From positions 1 to 64,000 of the forward strand of contig DAONFA010000003.1 in the NCBI GenBank assembly GCA_035403355.1: DNA of 64,000 nucleotides. The letters run 5' to 3'. This DNA is from Candidatus Cloacimonas sp. (GTDB taxonomy: Bacteria; Cloacimonadota; Cloacimonadia; Cloacimonadales; Cloacimonadaceae). Under the pieces are notes generated by a model that was given only the letters and a program-made list of their open reading frames with translations, searched no databases and was not told the DNA's origin. How positions within the stretch are numbered: the stretch's first letter is position 1; the number at the start of each line of letters is the position of its first letter. Shown here one piece after another: positions 42,385 through 52,900 of this stretch. The position numbers and the translations under genes were made by a program.

Positions 42385-43203
42385 TTACTTGATGTTGATA
42401 AATCCTTGTTCTTGAACTATTTGCTGTCCTTTTTCACTTTGAATGAACCCAAGGTAATTTGCTACATCCCCTTTTGCTTTGCCGTTAGTGTACATATAGA
42501 GTTTTCGTGAAAGCATATAACTGCCATTCTTTACTGTTGCTTCTGAAGGGATGATTTTATTTATGCTAATCAGTTTCACACTCTCATTCACATATCCCAA
42601 ACCCACATAACCGATAGCCCCGGGAGTATTACTAACTGAACTTAAAACGGCATTATTGGAGGCAAGCAATTGAGCACTGCCTTCTACTTTTGCACCTGCC
42701 AGAACTTTTTCATTAAAGACCTCATAAGTTCCGGAAGAAACATCGCGGGAAATAACTACAATCGGTAAATTGGGACCGCCTAAAACCTTCCAATTCTTGA
42801 TTTTACCGGTGTAAATGTCTTTTATCTGCTGAATGCTGATATCCTTAAGGGGATTGCTCTGATGAACTATAATGCTGATAGCGTCATTGGCAATAGTGTA
42901 AGCAACGGGATTTATTCCCTTTGCTTTAGCTGCCGAAATTTCTTTGGATTTTAAGGGACGGCTGGAATTACAGATATCGGTAGTTCCATTTTGTAAGGCA
43001 GCAACTCCTACTCCTGAACCTCCTCCCCGCACAGAAATATTGATATCCGGATGAGAATTCATAAATGCTTCAGCCGTCGCTTGAGCAATTGGAAGAACTG
43101 TTGTAGAACCGGTGCAGGTTATTTGATTACCCTTTGTCGCATTTAAACTAAATGTGGCAAGTAACATTATTATTAAGGTGACCAGATAGTTATTTGTCTT
43201 CAT
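42385..43203 (-). CDS. pstS: Periplasmic phosphate-binding protein PstS
   Basis: Captures phosphate for PstCAB. Signal peptide residues 1-20 (ends near FSLNA). Phosphate-contacting segments are CTGSTTVLPIAQATAEAF, GGGSGVGVAAL, SSRPLKSKE and SRDVSSGTYEVF. At 272 residues it is full length for the short PstS class. I choose the ATG at 43203, which has AAGGAG seven bases upstream; a longer frame from 43317 would put the signal peptide inside the protein. It is 16 bases after the porin gene. Confidence 0.95.
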   Translation of the reverse strand: MKTNNYLVTLIIMLLATFSLNATKGNQITCTGSTTVLPIAQATAEAFMNSHPDINISVRGGGSGVGVAALQNGTTDICNSSRPLKSKEISAAKAKGINPVAYTIANDAISIIVHQSNPLKDISIQQIKDIYTGKIKNWKVLGGPNLPIVVISRDVSSGTYEVFNEKVLAGAKVEGSAQLLASNNAVLSSVSNTPGAIGYVGLGYVNESVKLISINKIIPSEATVKNGSYMLSRKLYMYTNGKAKGDVANYLGFIQSEKGQQIVQEQGFINIK

Positions 43204-43219
43204 TTTTATCTCCTTTTCT

Positions 43220-44428
43220 TTATAGCGTATTAGCAAATTTCCATTTAAGCTGCAAATTGATTTGCGATGAGTCCTTTTTCCCGTCTGCATAATCACTATG
43301 AGATTTATCTTCGTCATACTTCTTATCGGTATAGTTCAGCTGTAACTGCATAGCAGGAATGTCTGTTTCATCGGGAAGAAAATTATAATTTATACCGATT
43401 GTGGAAGCAGTAAGTTTACTTCTGGCTTTATCCGTTTCCAGACGGTCTGATTCATCCCAAACATCATAATAACCAACTAATTGAAGGTCATAAGGCAAAT
43501 ATGCTTTCAAATTTAGGCAAGGAAATATGGAAATTCCTGTTGCTGTATATGTTTGTGTTTTGTTAATATCATTTACATTGGGAAAATCAACATCTTTGAT
43601 AATATATTCTCCCGTCAAATCTACGGGACCATAAGCCAGACGAGTGTAAATATCAGTTAATTTCTGTTTTTCATAAGCAGTATTAACTGTTTCTCCATCA
43701 AGATTTTTATCGCGTCCTACTGTATTAAGCATATATGAACCACCAACTGTTACACCGGTAATTGGAGTTAGGCGTAAATTGCCCAAATAGGCAAAATCGG
43801 TATTTTCCTTTAGATTTGCGCCCACTTTCTTATAACCCTCTCCATTATAAATTCCTAACTGATATTCTCCATAACCGGAAGGGAAAAAACCATTCAAGGT
43901 TATGCCTAAATCGGAAGAATTTACTACTTTATGTTCGTCAGTCGGCGCTTTACCAATTAAAGTATAACTCCAGTCATAAATACTACCGAAATAAACTTTT
44001 TGCATTCCTGCGGTTAAGGTCATATCTTTAACAGGAAGAAGGCCGCCAAAATCTACATAAGCATATTTAATTTTAAGCCCGGCTCCATCAATGCTTCCAC
44101 TTTTCGCAGAAGAAGTAAGGGTGCTGTCACTTAAAGAATATGCCTGATATTCGTAGGTCTTATCAGTAGTAAAAATATCAACCGTAAAACGCCCTTTAAT
44201 CTGTTCCGTAAATTTTGTTTCCAAACCCAGATAACCTCTTTCCAAGGAAAGATAGTTACTAACTAATTGGTCATCGTAATTTCCGTTGCTATCCTTTCTT
44301 TTAGCAATTTCCGCAATCCAACGACCCCAAAATTCTCCGCTTAATTTGGTTTCTAAGCTGTTTAGTCCTAACGGGATAAGCAATAATCCCAAACAAACAA
44401 TGCTCAGGCAAAAATGGGATTTTTTCAT
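43220..44428 (-). CDS. Outer-membrane porin-like protein of the pst operon
   Basis: A 402-residue protein with signal peptide (residues 1-25) and a beta-barrel pattern of alternating hydrophobic strands and aromatic girdles, ending with a Phe-rich strand (NLQLKWKFANTL). The segment SLERGYLGLETKFTEQIKGRFTVDIF resembles phosphate-selective porins of the OprO/OprP type, but similarity is by eye. Being the first gene before pstSCAB-phoU under a Pho-box-like promoter, it is likely a phosphate-starvation-induced phosphate channel. Confidence 0.72.
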   Translation of the reverse strand: MKKSHFCLSIVCLGLLLIPLGLNSLETKLSGEFWGRWIAEIAKRKDSNGNYDDQLVSNYLSLERGYLGLETKFTEQIKGRFTVDIFTTDKTYEYQAYSLSDSTLTSSAKSGSIDGAGLKIKYAYVDFGGLLPVKDMTLTAGMQKVYFGSIYDWSYTLIGKAPTDEHKVVNSSDLGITLNGFFPSGYGEYQLGIYNGEGYKKVGANLKENTDFAYLGNLRLTPITGVTVGGSYMLNTVGRDKNLDGETVNTAYEKQKLTDIYTRLAYGPVDLTGEYIIKDVDFPNVNDINKTQTYTATGISIFPCLNLKAYLPYDLQLVGYYDVWDESDRLETDKARSKLTASTIGINYNFLPDETDIPAMQLQLNYTDKKYDEDKSHSDYADGKKDSSQINLQLKWKFANTL

Positions 44429-44472
44429 TTTGTTCTCCTTTTTTCTTTTTTTCGGCTTTCGCCTCTAATTTA

Positions 44473-44516
44473 ATTATACTCTTCTTTAGTTAAGATTTTA
44501 TAAGCTGAAAGTTAAG
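44473..44516 (-). promoter_or_regulatory. Pho-box-like operator and -10 of the porin-pst operon
   Basis: Read on the minus strand, CTTAAC (44516-44511), CTTATA (44504-44499) and CTTAAC (44494-44489) repeat at 12- and 10-base intervals, with the outer two exactly 22 bases apart. A TATAAT -10 box (44478-44473) lies 10 bases after the last repeat. TTAACA-type repeats at this spacing in place of a -35 box are the known layout of PhoP/PhoB-activated promoters. The rest of 44517-44860 shows nothing I can name. Confidence 0.6.
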
Positions 44517-44860
44517 TTTTCTTTACATTGAGGTCTAAAGTTTAAATTCATTTACTCCCGCAAATCTATGTTATGCAAGATAACTAACTGCGATTATATA
44601 ACTTGTAACAAGCTAAGTGCAATTATCTTTTCTGTATTATAGCCGCCATCTATAATGCATATTCTATGCGAAGACCTACTGCAAACCGATTTTGCCCTTA
44701 GATTAATTATTCCTTTCGGTTCTGAATTCTCACTTTTACTTTTTCCCTAATGATGCCGTTATGCTTTGTGTTTTAAATGCTTCCGGGAGGAGAGAAAAAA
44801 ATTACTGGACAAAATAAACCATTCCTTAAAAAAGGAACTAAAATAAAATTTGGAGATAAA

Positions 44861-45460
44861 ATGAAGAAAGGACTGATTGTCTTACTCGCAATTATCCTGG
44901 TGATTATAATTTGCGCCGGATGGTTTATCGGACGCTATAATACCATTCAAAAAGAGAAAGTGAATGTAGAAAGTGCTTGGGCACAAGTGCAAAATGTATA
45001 TCAAACTCGTTATGATCTTATTCCTAATTTGGTAGAAACGGTTCAGGGAGCTGCAAATTTTGAAAAATCCACTTTAACCCAAGTAACTGAAGCTCGTGCA
45101 AAAGCCGGTGGAAGTTTAAATCTGCCTCCTGAAGCATTAACCAATCCCCAGGCATTTCAGGCATTTCAGCAAAGTCAGGCAGGATTAAGTGATGCCCTTT
45201 CGCGTTTGATGGTTGTGGTGGAACGCTATCCGGAATTGAAAGCCAATCAAAATTTTCTTACCTTTCAAGCCCAGCTGGAAGGTATTGAAAACAGAATCAG
45301 AACTGAAAGAATGCGCTATAATGAGGAAGCCAAGAAATTCAATCAGCTGATTGTTACTTTCCCGAATAATCTCATTGCCGGTATCATCAGCGTAAAGCCA
45401 TTCCAGTTTTTCCAGGCAGAAGAAGGCGCTGCAAAAGCTCCTAAGGTTCAGTTTGAATAA
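44861..45460 (+). CDS. lemA: LemA-family protein
   Basis: A membrane-anchored coiled-coil protein of unknown biochemical role. One N-terminal transmembrane helix (residues about 4-26), then the LemA helical domain: VNVESAWAQVQNVYQTRYDLIPNLVETVQG, ELKANQNFLTFQAQLEGIENRI and RYNEEAKKFNQLIVTFPNNLIA. At 199 residues it is standard. The ATG at 44861 follows GGAGA; an upstream in-frame ATG at 44777 gives an unlikely N-terminal extension. The TPM-domain partner often found after lemA is absent. Confidence 0.92.
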   Translation: MKKGLIVLLAIILVIIICAGWFIGRYNTIQKEKVNVESAWAQVQNVYQTRYDLIPNLVETVQGAANFEKSTLTQVTEARAKAGGSLNLPPEALTNPQAFQAFQQSQAGLSDALSRLMVVVERYPELKANQNFLTFQAQLEGIENRIRTERMRYNEEAKKFNQLIVTFPNNLIAGIISVKPFQFFQAEEGAAKAPKVQFE

Positions 45461-45716
45461 TTAACCGTAAGCTGCAGAAGGTAATCTGCTAAAACTAATC
45501 TTCAACGGTTTATTAGTCCTGAATTTTTACAGGTATATAGATTAGGTGGTTATTTAATTATAGATGGAAGTAATTAGCCGATTATCCTATTCAGGAAACT
45601 TGAACCCAAAAGAGTTAACTAAAGATATGTGTTTCAGAGAAAAATTATATTTGGATAAATCATAAAAATGATTATCTTGTTTAGAGACACCGATTATATT
45701 AAGAGAAGGAAGAAAA

Positions 45717-46553
45717 ATGCTCTTGACTATTAGCTTGGAAAAGCTGACGGGAGATTTCATAACACCGGAAAAGATAAGCTTGATAATTCGGGTTATTCTT
45801 ATTCTGGTGATAGGAATTCCTCTTATTCGTTTGATAAGGTCTATAGCCAAACGGATAGTAAAAGACCGTTTATCGCCTCAAAGTGAACAGTTGGTTGTCC
45901 GTTCGGTCTATTATGTAGCTATCTTAATTCTACTGATCACTTTGCTAAACGAATTCGGCTTTCGTTTATCTGCAATTTTAGGTGCAGCTGGAATTTTTGG
46001 CGTAGCTATCGGTTTTGCTTCCCAAACCAGTTTTTCCAATATAATCAGCGGTATTTTTCTCATTTCTGAAAAGCCATTTCAGATAGGAGATGTGGTTCAG
46101 GTAAGTTCCAATATTGGAACAATTGAATCCATAGACCTGCTATCCATCAAGCTTAAAACGCCCGACAACCGTTACATTAGAGTTCCCAATGAAACAATGA
46201 TTAAGACGGAAGTTATCAATATTACCCGCTATCCGATTAGACGACTGGATATTTATGTATCGGTAAGCTATAATGATAATCTGGAAAAAGTGAAAACTGT
46301 CTTTATGGATATCATTGCCAATGAGCCCCTGGCATTGAAAGAACCAGCTCCACTTTTCTCTATTGAGAAGTTTGACGAATCGGGCATCAAAATTCTATAT
46401 GGGGTCTGGGTAAACAAAGAGGATTATTTAGCTTTGAAGAACTCTTTGATGATTAATCTCAAGGATAAATTTGAACACGAACATATCACTATTCCCTACC
46501 CGCACATTTTTATTGCGAATGCCGGGGAACTGAAAAGTGAAAACCAATGTTAA
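45717..46553 (+). CDS. MscS-family mechanosensitive channel
   Basis: A small-conductance mechanosensitive channel of the inner membrane, protecting against hypo-osmotic shock. Three helices lie near residues 23-42, 60-80 and 88-110. The pore-lining TM3 reads AILGAAGIFGVAIGFASQTSFSNIISGIFL with the Gly/Ala pattern of MscS. PFQIGDVVQVSSNIGTIESIDLL is the cytoplasmic beta domain. The length of 278 is like E. coli MscS. The 250-base region upstream is otherwise empty. Confidence 0.92.
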   Translation: MLLTISLEKLTGDFITPEKISLIIRVILILVIGIPLIRLIRSIAKRIVKDRLSPQSEQLVVRSVYYVAILILLITLLNEFGFRLSAILGAAGIFGVAIGFASQTSFSNIISGIFLISEKPFQIGDVVQVSSNIGTIESIDLLSIKLKTPDNRYIRVPNETMIKTEVINITRYPIRRLDIYVSVSYNDNLEKVKTVFMDIIANEPLALKEPAPLFSIEKFDESGIKILYGVWVNKEDYLALKNSLMINLKDKFEHEHITIPYPHIFIANAGELKSENQC

Positions 46554-46584
46554 ACGAACAAAATAAAAGAAAAGGAAGTGTAAA

Positions 46585-47289
46585 ATGACTGCTAAACCTC
46601 AAATTAAAGCCATCATCTTTGATCTTGATGGCACATTGATTGACAGCATAGTTGATATCGCAGGTGCGATGAATGCTGCCTTAAAAAGCTTTGGCTATCC
46701 TGAACATCCTGTAGAGGAATATAAATCCTTTATCGGCGATGGCCAAACGGAACTGGTAAAAAGGGCTTTACCGGAAGATAAAAGAACTCCCGAAATCATT
46801 GATAAGGTCGCTAAAAAATATTGGGATAACTATGATCTGCAATGGTATCTGAATACCAATATTTTCCCCGGTGTTCTCTATTTAATTCAACTGGCAGTAG
46901 CCCGCAAAATGAAACTGGCAATCCTCTCCAACAAACCGCATTATTTTACGAAAAAAATGATTCGCCATTTCTTCCGGGGTGCAATGATTCGCCATACTAA
47001 AAACCCCTTTGGCGTTTATAGCGGTGAAGAAGCTGATAAACCCAAAAAACCGGATCCAACCGTTGCTTTAGAACTTGCCAAACGCTTAATTGTAAAGCCC
47101 CAATATGTTGCCTTGGTTGGAGATAGCCCTGTGGATATTAAAACCGCAAAAAACGCTGGAATGATTGCAATTGGCGCTGCTTGGGGATATGGCAATAAAA
47201 AAGACCTTCAGGATGCCGGAGCAGATTTGATTTTTGATAGCCCGACCGAGATGACCACCTATTTTGATTCTCAGCCCCTTTGTCCATGA
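46585..47289 (+). CDS. gph: HAD-family phosphatase, phosphoglycolate phosphatase-like
   Basis: A HAD hydrolase with motif [11 protein letters not shown], a helical cap, motif II LSNKP, motif III Lys in [15 protein letters not shown] and motif [17 protein letters not shown]. This arrangement suits Gph-type phosphatases, but beta-phosphoglucomutase-like or pyrophosphatase activity cannot be excluded. AAGGAAG precedes the ATG. The stop overlaps the next gene's start (ATGA). Confidence 0.82.
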   Translation: MTAKPQIKAIIFDLDGTLIDSIVDIAGAMNAALKSFGYPEHPVEEYKSFIGDGQTELVKRALPEDKRTPEIIDKVAKKYWDNYDLQWYLNTNIFPGVLYLIQLAVARKMKLAILSNKPHYFTKKMIRHFFRGAMIRHTKNPFGVYSGEEADKPKKPDPTVALELAKRLIVKPQYVALVGDSPVDIKTAKNAGMIAIGAAWGYGNKKDLQDAGADLIFDSPTEMTTYFDSQPLCP

Positions 47290-47702
47290 AAAGTTATCGT
47301 CGGGAACTGCATTTCACAACATCTAAACGCAGGGACTTTATAAACATCACTCCCCAAGTGAGAAATGTTTTGCGGGAAAGCGGAATAAAAGATGGCTTGT
47401 GCCTGGTAAATTCTATGCACATAACATCTTCCGTGTTTATTAATGATGATGAAAAAGGCCTCCATAGCGATTTTGAGACCTGGTTGGAAAAACTGGCTCC
47501 CGAAAAACCTTATTCGCAATATCGCCATAACGGTTTTGAAGATAATGCTGATGCTCATTTGAAAAGACAAATTATGGGTAGAGAGGTTGTTGTTGCAGTA
47601 ACCAACGGTGAATTGGATTTCGGAACCTGGGAACAGATATTCTATGGTGAATTTGACGGTATGCGTGATAAACGCGTTTTGGTGAAAATTATCGGCGAAT
47701 AA
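47286..47702 (+). CDS. yjbQ: YjbQ/UPF0047 family protein
   Basis: A 138-residue member of the YjbQ family, described elsewhere as having weak thiamine-phosphate synthase activity. Conserved blocks: [72 protein letters not shown] and RVLVKIIGE. The start at ATG 47286 gives an ATGA overlap with the HAD gene; a TTG two codons upstream is less likely. Confidence 0.9.
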   Translation: MKSYRRELHFTTSKRRDFINITPQVRNVLRESGIKDGLCLVNSMHITSSVFINDDEKGLHSDFETWLEKLAPEKPYSQYRHNGFEDNADAHLKRQIMGREVVVAVTNGELDFGTWEQIFYGEFDGMRDKRVLVKIIGE

Positions 47703-47761
47703 AAAAAAGCCGACTAAGTGTTTACAAGATACGGTAAACATAAGGATTACAAATAATTAGA

Positions 47762-47788
47762 AGAAGCCCGAAAGTAACTTTCGGGCTT
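47762..47788. terminator. Hairpin between convergent genes
   Basis: GAAGCCCGAAAG pairs with CTTTCGGGCTTC (12-bp stem, very short loop), between yjbQ (ends 47702) and the minus-strand gene ending at 47883. There is no strong T run on either side, but the position suits a bidirectional terminator. Confidence 0.65.
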
Positions 47789-47882
47789 CCTCATTTATGA
47801 TATGTTCTTTTTTTACTGTTATTTTATCTTTGGCTTCCTGCTTTCGCAGGATAACAAAAGGATTTTCTCTCTGAAAATGCTA

Positions 47883-48506
47883 TTATTTAAAAAAGTAGTA
47901 AATTCCTGCTTGAGGAATATACATTCTAATTTCACTATCCTCGTCAATCGTGAGAGGCAATTCCACCGTACAATGAAAATTCTGCCCCATATCAAAATCA
48001 AAACCTAAACCGAAACCAACATAATAGGTATATTCACTATCCCATTTTTTTCTTTCCGGTTGGTCTTGTATAATTGTATAATGATCTCCCTTTACCATTT
48101 GATAATCAATTTCATATTGCCTGATAAAAGAACTGAGCAATGAGCCACCGGCAACAATATAGAACCTGCCTACCTGATTTGTATCTAAAGTCCGCACATA
48201 ATTGATTGCTGAATTTATCTTTGTTTTTCGTCCATTTTCAGTAATAGTGATAGTAGAAGCACCATTATAATTGCCATAAACAGAGTTATCAATTTCTTTA
48301 GAGCCGGAAGTTAATCCCCCTAAAGTAACTTGTAAGCCACCCTTATCATAATATTTACGATAACTGAAGCCATTTCCGGAGATAGTTCCGAAATGAAAAC
48401 CCAAACCTGTATTTCTGCTTTCTTCCTTAGGTTTGCTGTTCTGTGTTTGCCCTTGGCTTAAACAGGCAACGAATAACAACATTGCAATCACTAATAACTT
48501 CTTCAC
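47883..48506 (-). CDS. Predicted outer-membrane beta-barrel protein
   Basis: A 207-residue secreted protein with signal peptide (residues 1-20, ending LSQGQ). Alternating hydrophobic/polar strands rich in Gly, Tyr and Phe, such as GLGFHFGTISGNGFSYRKYY, YYVGFGLGFDFDMG and the final YIPQAGIYYFFK, suggest an eight-stranded barrel of the OmpW/OmpX size class. Terminal Phe-Lys fits barrel proteins only loosely. No family is recognised. Confidence 0.7.
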   Translation of the reverse strand: MKKLLVIAMLLFVACLSQGQTQNSKPKEESRNTGLGFHFGTISGNGFSYRKYYDKGGLQVTLGGLTSGSKEIDNSVYGNYNGASTITITENGRKTKINSAINYVRTLDTNQVGRFYIVAGGSLLSSFIRQYEIDYQMVKGDHYTIIQDQPERKKWDSEYTYYVGFGLGFDFDMGQNFHCTVELPLTIDEDSEIRMYIPQAGIYYFFK

Positions 48507-48869
48507 TTTTATTGCTCCTTCTATTTGTAGTTTCTTTCTGTATTATAACATTATAGCTTGCAAATTTTATTCCTTTATCCTACCTAAACAAGTATAAATC
48601 CACTTAGTTTTAGCAACTTATTAACAAGTTAAGCAGTTTTCTTTTTCGGCAAAGGATTATTTTACTTTATTGTTCATTGCACTTAACGGTATTAGCTGTG
48701 CTAAGGCAAAGTCCTTTCCTGCTTGACAGTAATAACCTTTGAATTATTAAGGCACTGAAGAAGATTAGTGTTTACAGATAACCTGTTATTCCAGAAGCAG
48801 GAATCTATACTGATTACTTCATTTCAGACCTAAAGCTATAATAGCTAAGCATAGATAAGGATATTTAAA
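48507..48869. promoter_or_regulatory. wecB: Intergenic region with the wecB promoter
   Basis: A divergent gap of 360 bases. GCTTGACA provides a TTGACA box (48723-48728), followed after 17 bases by ATTAAG (48746-48751). The 118 bases from there to the ATG form a long leader without visible structure. Nothing else is seen. Confidence 0.5.
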
Positions 48870-49922
48870 ATGAAAATAGCGCAAATTGTGGGAGCCAGAC
48901 CTCAGTTTATAAAATTGGCTCCTCTATCCCGGGAAGTTAGAAAACGCCATCAGGAAATAATTATTCACAGCGGACAGCATTATGACCAGCAAATGAATGA
49001 GGTCTTTTTCCAGGATTTGGAGATTCCTGCTCCGGATTATAATCTGAATGTCGGTTCAGGCAGTCAAGGCATCCAAACCGCCAATATATTAAGTGCTTTA
49101 GAGCCAGTTTTAAGGAAAGAAAAACCGGAGCTTGCTATTGTTTATGGTGATACCAATACAACTCTGGCAGGAGCTTTGGCAGCTGCTAAACTGGGAATAA
49201 AAACTGCTCATATAGAAGCAGGATTACGCAGTTTCAATAAAAGTATGCCCGAAGAAATAAATAGAATCGTAGCTGATCATCTAAGCGATATTTTATTAGC
49301 TCCTACAGAAACAGCTTTACAAAATGCCGATAAAGAAGGTCTGAAAAAAAAAACATTTCTGGTAGGAGATATTATGGTGGATTCCCTTTCCTTCGGAATC
49401 AGGAAAGCAAAAGCAGAATCCAATATCTTATCATATTTGCAGCTGGAGGATAAAAACTACTGTCTGCTAACTCTGCACAGACCTTATAATGTTGATGATC
49501 CTGATAATTTATATTATATTCTTGCAGGATTGGATTCGTTGCAACGCTTAATAATTTTCCCTGTGCACCCCCGCACTTTGAATATTCTAAACAATATGCA
49601 GCATAACCAATTTAAAAACATCCGCTTTATTGAACCGCAGGCATATCTTGATTTTTTACTTTTAATGCAACGCTCACAAATGATTTTTACCGATTCAGGG
49701 GGAATTCAGAAAGAAGCATATATTTTAGCAAAGCCCTGCGTAACTCTTCGTCCCGAAACAGAATGGCTGGAAACAGTGCAAACCGGATGGAATCTTCTGC
49801 TACCTGTAAATTCCGGGCATTTTCCTTTGGCAATAAATGATTTTAAGCCACCGGAAACTCATCCCGCTCTCTTCGGAGACAATGTAGCGGAAAAAATAAT
49901 GCAGTTGCTGGAAAATAAATAG
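48870..49922 (+). CDS. wecB: UDP-N-acetylglucosamine 2-epimerase (non-hydrolysing)
   Basis: Interconverts UDP-GlcNAc and UDP-ManNAc for envelope polysaccharide. N-terminal GARPQFIKLAPLSRE, IHSGQHYDQQMNEVFF, VYGDTNTTLAGALAAAKL, HIEAGLRSFNKSMPEEINRIVADHLSD, then LTLHRPYNVDD, FPVHPRT and DSGGIQKEA near the C-terminus are the family's nucleotide-sugar contacts. At 350 residues it is full length. It is monocistronic. Confidence 0.94.
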   Translation: MKIAQIVGARPQFIKLAPLSREVRKRHQEIIIHSGQHYDQQMNEVFFQDLEIPAPDYNLNVGSGSQGIQTANILSALEPVLRKEKPELAIVYGDTNTTLAGALAAAKLGIKTAHIEAGLRSFNKSMPEEINRIVADHLSDILLAPTETALQNADKEGLKKKTFLVGDIMVDSLSFGIRKAKAESNILSYLQLEDKNYCLLTLHRPYNVDDPDNLYYILAGLDSLQRLIIFPVHPRTLNILNNMQHNQFKNIRFIEPQAYLDFLLLMQRSQMIFTDSGGIQKEAYILAKPCVTLRPETEWLETVQTGWNLLLPVNSGHFPLAINDFKPPETHPALFGDNVAEKIMQLLENK

Positions 49923-49980
49923 AAATTGCCCTCACTGTTTTTCCAAACATTCGGTTAAGACAATTCTGAGACAAACGATT

Positions 49981-52900
49981 TTATCTTACAACGCGCTGAG
50001 CTATAATCTTAAAGAACTTCTTCTCCGCAATTAAAGAGGTCTCCCAATAAGTTTCAGAAGTTGAACCAACAGGCAGAAAAGAACCTTGAGGTGTGTCCGC
50101 AGCATAAATAACATAGTTATTGGCGTAAGGAACAACATTCCAGGATATTCTAACATCTGAACCTTGAATTTGTAATTGCACTTGCGGTTCACTGAGAGAA
50201 GGAACATAAGCTCCAACAAGCATAAAAGGGTCTTGCGAGGCACAAAGAGGTAAGGTTACATTGCGATTGCTAACATCCGTTGCCGATATCCAATAAAAAA
50301 GAGTGTCTCCAATAACTGGAGCCGTCAGGTTAGTTAACCAATTTCCGTTGCTTTGTAAGCTCAGGGAGCTGTTTTGCCAAATTCCGTTTTTTCCTGTTTT
50401 CCAGGAAATGTATGTTCCACTTTGGTTCAGAGCATTAGTATGGGCGATATTCACATTAAAAGTAAGAGTTTGTAAAACCGAAGAAGGAACTGGAGGAAGG
50501 TGCTTAACGGAAATCATCTGATTGTCAAAAATAGTATTAACTCTGCAGTGAATGGCATCGGTGGATTCAAAATCGCTGTATGAATAACCTGTTACAGTAT
50601 AACCAGGCATTGCATTTTGATAAGCAAGAAGAGCTGCAGCATCGCTGGCTGCACCCATTTGAGGGACATAAATATGTTTATTAAAAATAAAGGAATTCGT
50701 ATAGGGCTCATCATTAGGAGTGGAAACTCTGTAAATTTTATAGGGAGTGCCATAGCTGGAAAGTTTTGTTTGCCATTGAGCTACAACTGCTTCAATAGCA
50801 CTATATTGAGAATGGTTTGTCGGCACACTGCGAATAATAACTTTATCTACATCCAATAGTTTTGCCCAGCAGTCAATATGATTTATATAATTATTATTGG
50901 GATCAGGATACAATTGATAATCAGAAACTCCCAGATAGTTACTAAACATTGTATTTATAGCATCTTGACTGAGAGAAGCATTTTCTGTTAAAACCAGATT
51001 AGTACTTATTGCCTTTCCCTGTCCATCGGTCATTATATTACCACCGGTATGAGTAATATTCATCTTATACAAAGTTACACCCAGAAAATTAGCTACCGCT
51101 GTAGGAACAAGATCATCATTGGGTCGCTGACGATTATAGGTAAAATCTATCAGTTGAAGATTATTATCTCCGTCCATAATTGTCCAGGGACCGTAATCTC
51201 TAATCCAATAAGAATCATTATTCGTAATTATATAACGCACATTAGCCATATTAATGCCATTAGTAGAAAATGCTGAATTGCAAGTTGCCTGTGAGGAACT
51301 GGATACAACCACATACAAAAGACCATTATTAGATAAATCAGCTATCATTGTATAAGGCAAACCTACAGGATAACGAATTATTGAACCTTTGGCAGGTTCC
51401 CATTCTGCTACAAAACGAGGTTGGGATGGTGTAGCAGTATTTATTTGGGACAATGTTCCTGTATAAGTTACTCTATTAAAAGCTGTAACCGTTAATGTAT
51501 AAGCCATTTCTCCAGTTGGGGGATTTGTAATATTTACCGTTGCTATGCCATTGCTGTTGGTAAATGCTTTGCCGTAAATAGTATTATTATAAGTTAATGC
51601 TACCAAAGCACCTGCCACTCCTGTAGAGACAGAAACACTATTTGTTCCAATTCCTATAGTAGAAGGATAGCTAACTGCCATAGCTATTGGTGTCTTAGAA
51701 CGAATTTGCAAAGAGGCGTCTCCGAAAATATGCCATGTCCTGAACATATTTACCCCATCAGAACTATAAACATCCATCATTTTGCAAGAACCGTTATAAT
51801 ACAAACCACCTAAAGTAGTATGGGTTTCAGCAATTAGTAAGTCGGTAACTTCATCTTGAGCTCGCATAGGAGAAGCCCAGGATTGATTTATGGAACTGGC
51901 ATAAATGCCAACAGCACCTCCATTGGCATTTCTCATCCATGCCTCTGCAAAACAGGTCTGGCTTACAAAATTACCGTTAACACAGGCAACATCCATTATG
52001 AAAGGAACTTTATTGCCATTAGTAAGGGCTAAAGCATTAGTATTGTTAAAATTAGTAGTTACCCAATAAGTATCAGCACCGTGACCTACATAATTGATAA
52101 AACCACGCCCGTTATTTACATTGGTAGTTACTGTGGAAGCTGAAGCACCCGGATCATAAATTTGATCAACACTGGTATAGCCATAATTTAGAAGATCAGT
52201 CCGAATCAGATTCGTATGAGTGATATCGCTTTCTTGATTATCACCCTGACCTCCACTTCCTTCAGCAGAGGCAATTCCCATTGCTTTGGAAAGCCAGGTA
52301 GCAGAGGTATTTAAATCTCTTTCATAGAGAATGGTCTTATTTACCTGAGCTGTAACTTCTGCAGCTGTTTGTGCTGAAAACCTGCCAATAAAGATATCCG
52401 GATAATTATCGCTACCGGCTACAAGAGAAAAACCGGGATCACTTCCTCCTCCAGAATAAGATAGAGTTGGAATTTGAGGAGCATCTCCTACAAGTTGCAC
52501 AAAAGTAAGTGAATTATCTGCATTGTAGCGATTTTGAATATAGGTTTTAAGCTGATTGGCAGTTGTGCCGATAGTGCTGAATTCAACTAACTCTGTATCT
52601 ATCCCTTTCTGCCTTTTCCAATTAATATAAGGAGCTATCTGAGAAAGAAAATTCGTATGGCAGATAACCAGTAATTTACCGTAGGAATCATCTACAGGAG
52701 TATAGCGATAGGAATTCCAGTTCAAAAACTGATTTTCATACAGAGAATAAAAACTGCGGGAAAGAGAGGCGCGCGAACGGTTTAAAGTGTTTACGGTATC
52801 AATGCCTTCAGGATAAATTCTCACTTTAAATGCTGTGTAAACTCTTAAAGTTCCCGTTACCGGATTGTAGGCAAAGGGATTAGTTAAAACAGTTATTCCC

